Made by a program: the position numbers and the translations under genes
Shown here: one piece after another, positions 60,804-64,000 of the stretch
Position numbering within the stretch: position 1 is the first letter of the stretch
Layout: each line of letters starts with the position of its first letter
The notes under the pieces: generated by a model
Told to the model about the DNA's origin: nothing
Database searches by the model: none
The model's input: only the letters and a program-made list of their open reading frames with translations
Assembly: GCA_027422505.1 (NCBI GenBank)
Contig: JAPQWV010000752.1
Location: 62,001-126,000, forward strand
Origin: Craterostigma plantagineum
Taxonomy: Eukaryota; Streptophyta; Magnoliopsida; Lamiales; Linderniaceae
Length of the DNA: 64,000 nt
Direction: 5' to 3'

Positions 60804-60821
60804 TGGCGCCGTCTGTGGGAA
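60804..60821 (+). promoter_or_regulatory. primer-binding site of the gypsy element
   Basis: TGGCGCCGTCTGTGGGAA, the TGGCGCC-type site standard in Tat/Athila-type elements, two bases after the LTR end. Confidence 0.85.
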
Positions 60822-60940
60822 ATCCGGAGTTAAAGGCGTGAGAAATTTCCGAAGCAAGGTACGAGGTTGCATTGAAAGATTTCTCGTGTGTTTTCTGTTT
60901 TTTGTGTTACAGGGATAAGGCAAGGAACGTAAGGACGCTG

Positions 60941-63610
60941 ATGGAGGGAGATTCTTCCATACCGAAAAACTTAGACGCACAGTTTGAAGAGGTCGCAAGG
61001 GGCGATACAGCGAGGCAGGATGCCACCCCAGCACCTACTCCTGTCGTGATATCGCCAGAAACACCGATTACTTTGACGGCCGCTCAGTTGGACCTCCTAG
61101 TACGCAACACTGTCAACAGCACTTTGGCTGAGAGGAGGAAGAAAAGAAGACAACGAAAAAAGACCCAGCCGCGCGCCGAAACTGAGCAAGTTGACGGCAA
61201 ATTCACAGAAGTAACCGGGGAAAACGAAACGCAGCCACAACCTCATACAACGCCCTCTGGACACGACAAACGACTGTCCGGATCAGAGAACGAGTCAAGG
61301 AGGGAGGAGGAACCTCCGAAGCATCAGGAGGGACATGGGGGAGCTGCGGAACAAGTTCGGGAAAAGGAAGAGGAGCCAAACAGGGCGGATCAGCCAGAAA
61401 GGGATGTCAAAACCCCCACACTGATCTCCGCCGAGTCCGTCAGCAAAGCTCCGAACCCTGTTAAAGAAGCAGAAAGCTCCAAAAGGAGGAAAAAAGTCAC
61501 GCTACCCCCAGAAGAAAAAGAGGAAACTTGGACCAAAAGAGAAAAGGAGCTGCGGGATCAACTGGCGGACCTTAAGCAGGTGGTGGATGGTGTCAGGAGC
61601 AGAACCATGCCACCGAGGATAGGAGAAGGACTAATAGCGGGGACGCCTTTTGCGAAGGAACTGCTAGTGGGGGAGGTCTCATCTAACTTCAAACAGTTGC
61701 CGTACGAATATGATGGGACGACGGACCCCGTGGAACACGTCTTACGCTTTCAAAACACCATCTTGCTCCACGATTTCTCGGATGGGGTCAAGTGTAGGGT
61801 ATTCCTAACCACCTTGGTGAGGGCGGCTCAGCAATGGTTCAGCCAACTAGCGCCCGGATCTATCAAGTCCTTCGAAGAACTCCAGCTGATATTCATTACC
61901 CAGTTCGCCAGTGCTAGGAAACAGCCCAAGTCCGACATGTCGCTCTTCCAAGTGCGGCAAGGAGAAACGGAAAGCCTCCGAGCTTACATAAGCAGATTTA
62001 ACATCGCCGCCTTAGAGGTGCCAACAGCCACGCCTTCCGTCAAGGTCAGCGCCCTGATAAACGGGCTTCGAGATGGGGACTTCTTCGCTTCCCTCTCCAA
62101 GAGACCGCCACCGACTTTCGAAGACTTATTGCTGAGGGCGGATAAATACATTAACTTGGAAGAAAGTAAGATGGCCAAAGCGCAAGAAGAGAAGCAGATA
62201 AACACGCCGAAGAAGGAAGGAGCCGTGAGAAGCCAAGGACATGTGAGACCACCTCTGCGTTTGCCCCACAAAGAGCCATGGGGATCTCCGGCCAGGGCCC
62301 CACGAAGGTTCACTCCATTGCGTGCTAACCCGGAGGAGGTCCTGGCCGTATCGGGACGACATCCGGCTTTGAGAAAACCTCCCGCCGGATCTGCAGGACC
62401 CTCTCGACCTTATTCTAATTTATATTGTCGTTACCATAACGAATACGGGCACCACACTAACAACTGTTACCATTTGAGGGATGAGATAGAAAGGCTGATA
62501 CAGGCAGGACACTTGAAGGAATTCGTGAAGCAAGGACCAGAGCCCAGCTCCCGGAAAGGCGAAAAGGAAGAAGGGGGACCTGTCCCGAATAAGGGTAGGC
62601 CGTTGCCCCCATCAGCAAACAAAGGCCCCCCAGGACCATCCAGGGCCCCTATCCTGATTATTGTGGGAGGTCCCAGCAGTGGGGATTCTAACCGAGCTAG
62701 GAAGTCCTACGCTAGGACCACAGGGGGACCTCAGTCGTGGGGATTGATAGGGCACACGGAGGCCGTTGCGAACGTACAGTTTGGGCCGGAAGATGAGACT
62801 CATGTTACCAGGCCCCACAACGATGCCTTGGTCATAACGACTGATATCGCTGGACACGATGTGTCCCGAGTCTTCATAGACGGAGGGAGCTCGGCCGACA
62901 TCCTGTTCCTGGATTGCTTTAAGAAAATGGATCTGGAAGCAGGTCTGCGGCCAGTTTCCACCGCCCTATATGGGTTCGGAGGACCTGGGATACGACCCAT
63001 GGGGGAAGTGACGCTGCCTGTCGGGATGGGGACAAACCCAGTTCGAGTTGTGAAAATGATCAACTTTTTGGTGGTTGACATCGCCTCCTCCTACAACGTC
63101 ATCCTGGGACGACCCGCCATCAACGAATTCAGAGCGATCCCCTCCACCTACCATTTGAAAGTCAAGTTCCCCGTGGGGGAGCACGTAGGTGAGATCTTGG
63201 GGGACCAGCAGAGTTCCCGCCGATGCTACGCCAATGAAGTTAAGGCAGTGGCCAAAGAAAAAGAGATTGCCCGAGAAGGGAGTGGTCGCGACAAAAGGAT
63301 CAAGATTGAAGGAGGGGGACCTACGAGCTTGCAGCCTGAACCGGATGAGGAGCTTGCCAAGGTGGAACTATACCCCGACCAACCAGGAAGGACCACTAAG
63401 ATAGGAACACACTTGGGGGAACAGGCCACGAAGGAGCTGGTAGGATGCCTGCAAAGGAACGCCGATCTATTTGCGTTTTCGCCCGGAGATATGACGGGAA
63501 TCCACCCTGATATAGCCAAACATTACTTGAATGTCCTACCCGGCGCTAAGCCCGTCAAACAAAAGCTGAGGACATGTGGGACGGAAAGAGCGCAGATCCT
63601 GAGGGGGAGG
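60941..63610 (+). CDS. gypsy gag, protease and start of RT
   Basis: The likely start is the ATG at 60941 (MEGDSSIPKNLD). An N-terminal charged region (about 61100-61600) is followed by the retrotransposon gag domain (LPYEYDGTTDPVEHVLRFQN near 61695-61755, AQQWFSQLAPGSIKSFEEL near 61830), a CRYHNEYGHHTNNCYHLRDE knuckle near 62425-62490, then the aspartic protease (RVFIDGGSSADILFL near 62865-62910, with DGGSSA in place of DTGA-type motifs, as is usual in this branch, and YNVILGRPAIN near 63090). The N-terminal RT part follows (LFAFSPGDMTGI near 63470). The frame is lost in a G-run near 63598-63612. Encodes the virus-like particle and processing enzymes. Confidence 0.9.
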
Positions 63611-64000
63611 TCGACAAACTATTTCAGGCAGGCCATATCCAGGAGGTCCAGTTCCCCACTTGGCTGGCCAATGCCGTCCTGGTAAAGAAAGGAAATGGAC
63701 AGTGGAGGATGTGCATTGATTTCAGGGACCTCAATAAGGCCTGCCCCAAGGATCACTATCCTCTGCCCAGAATAGACCAACTCGTAGACTCCACCTCTGG
63801 GTGTGAGGTCCTCAGCATGATGGACGCCTACCAAGGTTATCACCAGGTAAGCCTCGATTCAAACGATTTTGATAAAGTTTGCTTTGTAACACCAGGGGGG
63901 ACATACGGGTACGTCCGAATGCCCTTCGGACTCAAAAATGCGGGAGCGACGTACCAACGGATGGTGGATAAGGTCTTTAAGCAGCAACTAGGTAGGAACA
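63601..64000 (+). CDS. gypsy reverse transcriptase, shifted frame, truncated by window end
   Basis: Starting in a different frame from the gag-protease part, the RT reads EGEVDKLFQAGHIQEVQFPT, NGQWRMCIDFRDLNKACPKD, HYPLPRIDQLVDSTSG, LSMMDAYQGYHQ and YGYVRMPFGLKNAGATYQR, open to the window end. It would copy the element RNA. The frame difference arises within a short G-run, so one base appears to be missing or added there. The catalytic YxDD box lies beyond the window. Confidence 0.9.

Larger units (their letters stand above)
60078..64000 (+). mobile_element. Ty3/gypsy LTR retrotransposon (Tat/Retand-like), 3' end outside window
   Basis: Consists of the 5' LTR, primer-binding site, and a long fused gag-pol frame. 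The gag CCHC-like knuckle, the protease style, and RT with the NKACPKDHYPLPRID and MDAYQGYHQ motifs belong to the Tat branch of plant gypsy elements. The copy is young-looking, with only one frameshift seen in 3.1 kb of coding DNA. Confidence 0.9.

Noticed and set aside
62126..63519. Several minus-strand frames opposite the gypsy gag-pol
   Set aside because: Antisense shadows of a high-GC coding region.

Overview
The window is nuclear DNA of a flowering plant, most likely a eudicot. The evidence is spliced GT-AG genes of plant-only families (AMT2-type ammonium transporter, LRR-II-like receptor kinase, plant diacylglycerol kinase, plant intracellular Ras-group LRR protein), AT-rich spacers with (GA)n and (ATT)n microsatellites, and heavy cover by plant transposable elements. 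I see no tRNA, rRNA or CRISPR, and no operon logic applies.

Layout. 1-5567: interior and 3' LTR of a decayed + strand Ty1/copia element, apparently inserted into the LTR of a second, - strand copia element (5568-10339). 10340-11795: decayed LINE fragment. 12289-17314 (-): four-exon AMT2-type ammonium transporter whose first two introns hold three non-autonomous DNA transposons with exact target-site duplications (TSDs). 18.4-18.8 kb: LTR-like remnant. 19939-22204 (-): decayed MULE transposase. 24190-26005 (-): decayed plant-mobile-domain gene cut by an LTR fragment (26225-26829). 29873-32570 (+): ten-exon LRR receptor kinase, close to Arabidopsis At5g63710. 33390-36475 (-): seven-exon diacylglycerol kinase with a one-base frameshift. 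37477-37954: hAT MITE. 40030-48324 (-): near full-length L1-type LINE split by a structurally intact autonomous hAT transposon (40608-43719). 50272-52013 (-): three-exon PIRL-type LRR gene. 53708-54580 and 59206-59885: further hAT-like elements. 55.5-58.5 kb: decayed transposon and copia remnants. 60078-64000 (+): 5' LTR, primer-binding site and gag-pol of a Ty3/gypsy (Tat/Retand-like) element running off the window.

The four host genes do not form a pathway; they are independent single-copy-looking plant genes in a transposon-rich setting. Exon structures were built by hand from splice sites and reading phase. Family names rest on recognised motifs and remembered homologues, without any database search. 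The strongest new observations are the intact hAT nested in a LINE, the frameshift in the kinase gene, the poly-Asn insertion and glycine-loop change in the receptor kinase, the TSD-verified MITEs in the transporter introns, and a probable 5'-inverted LINE. I found no clear evidence of a wholly undescribed system.
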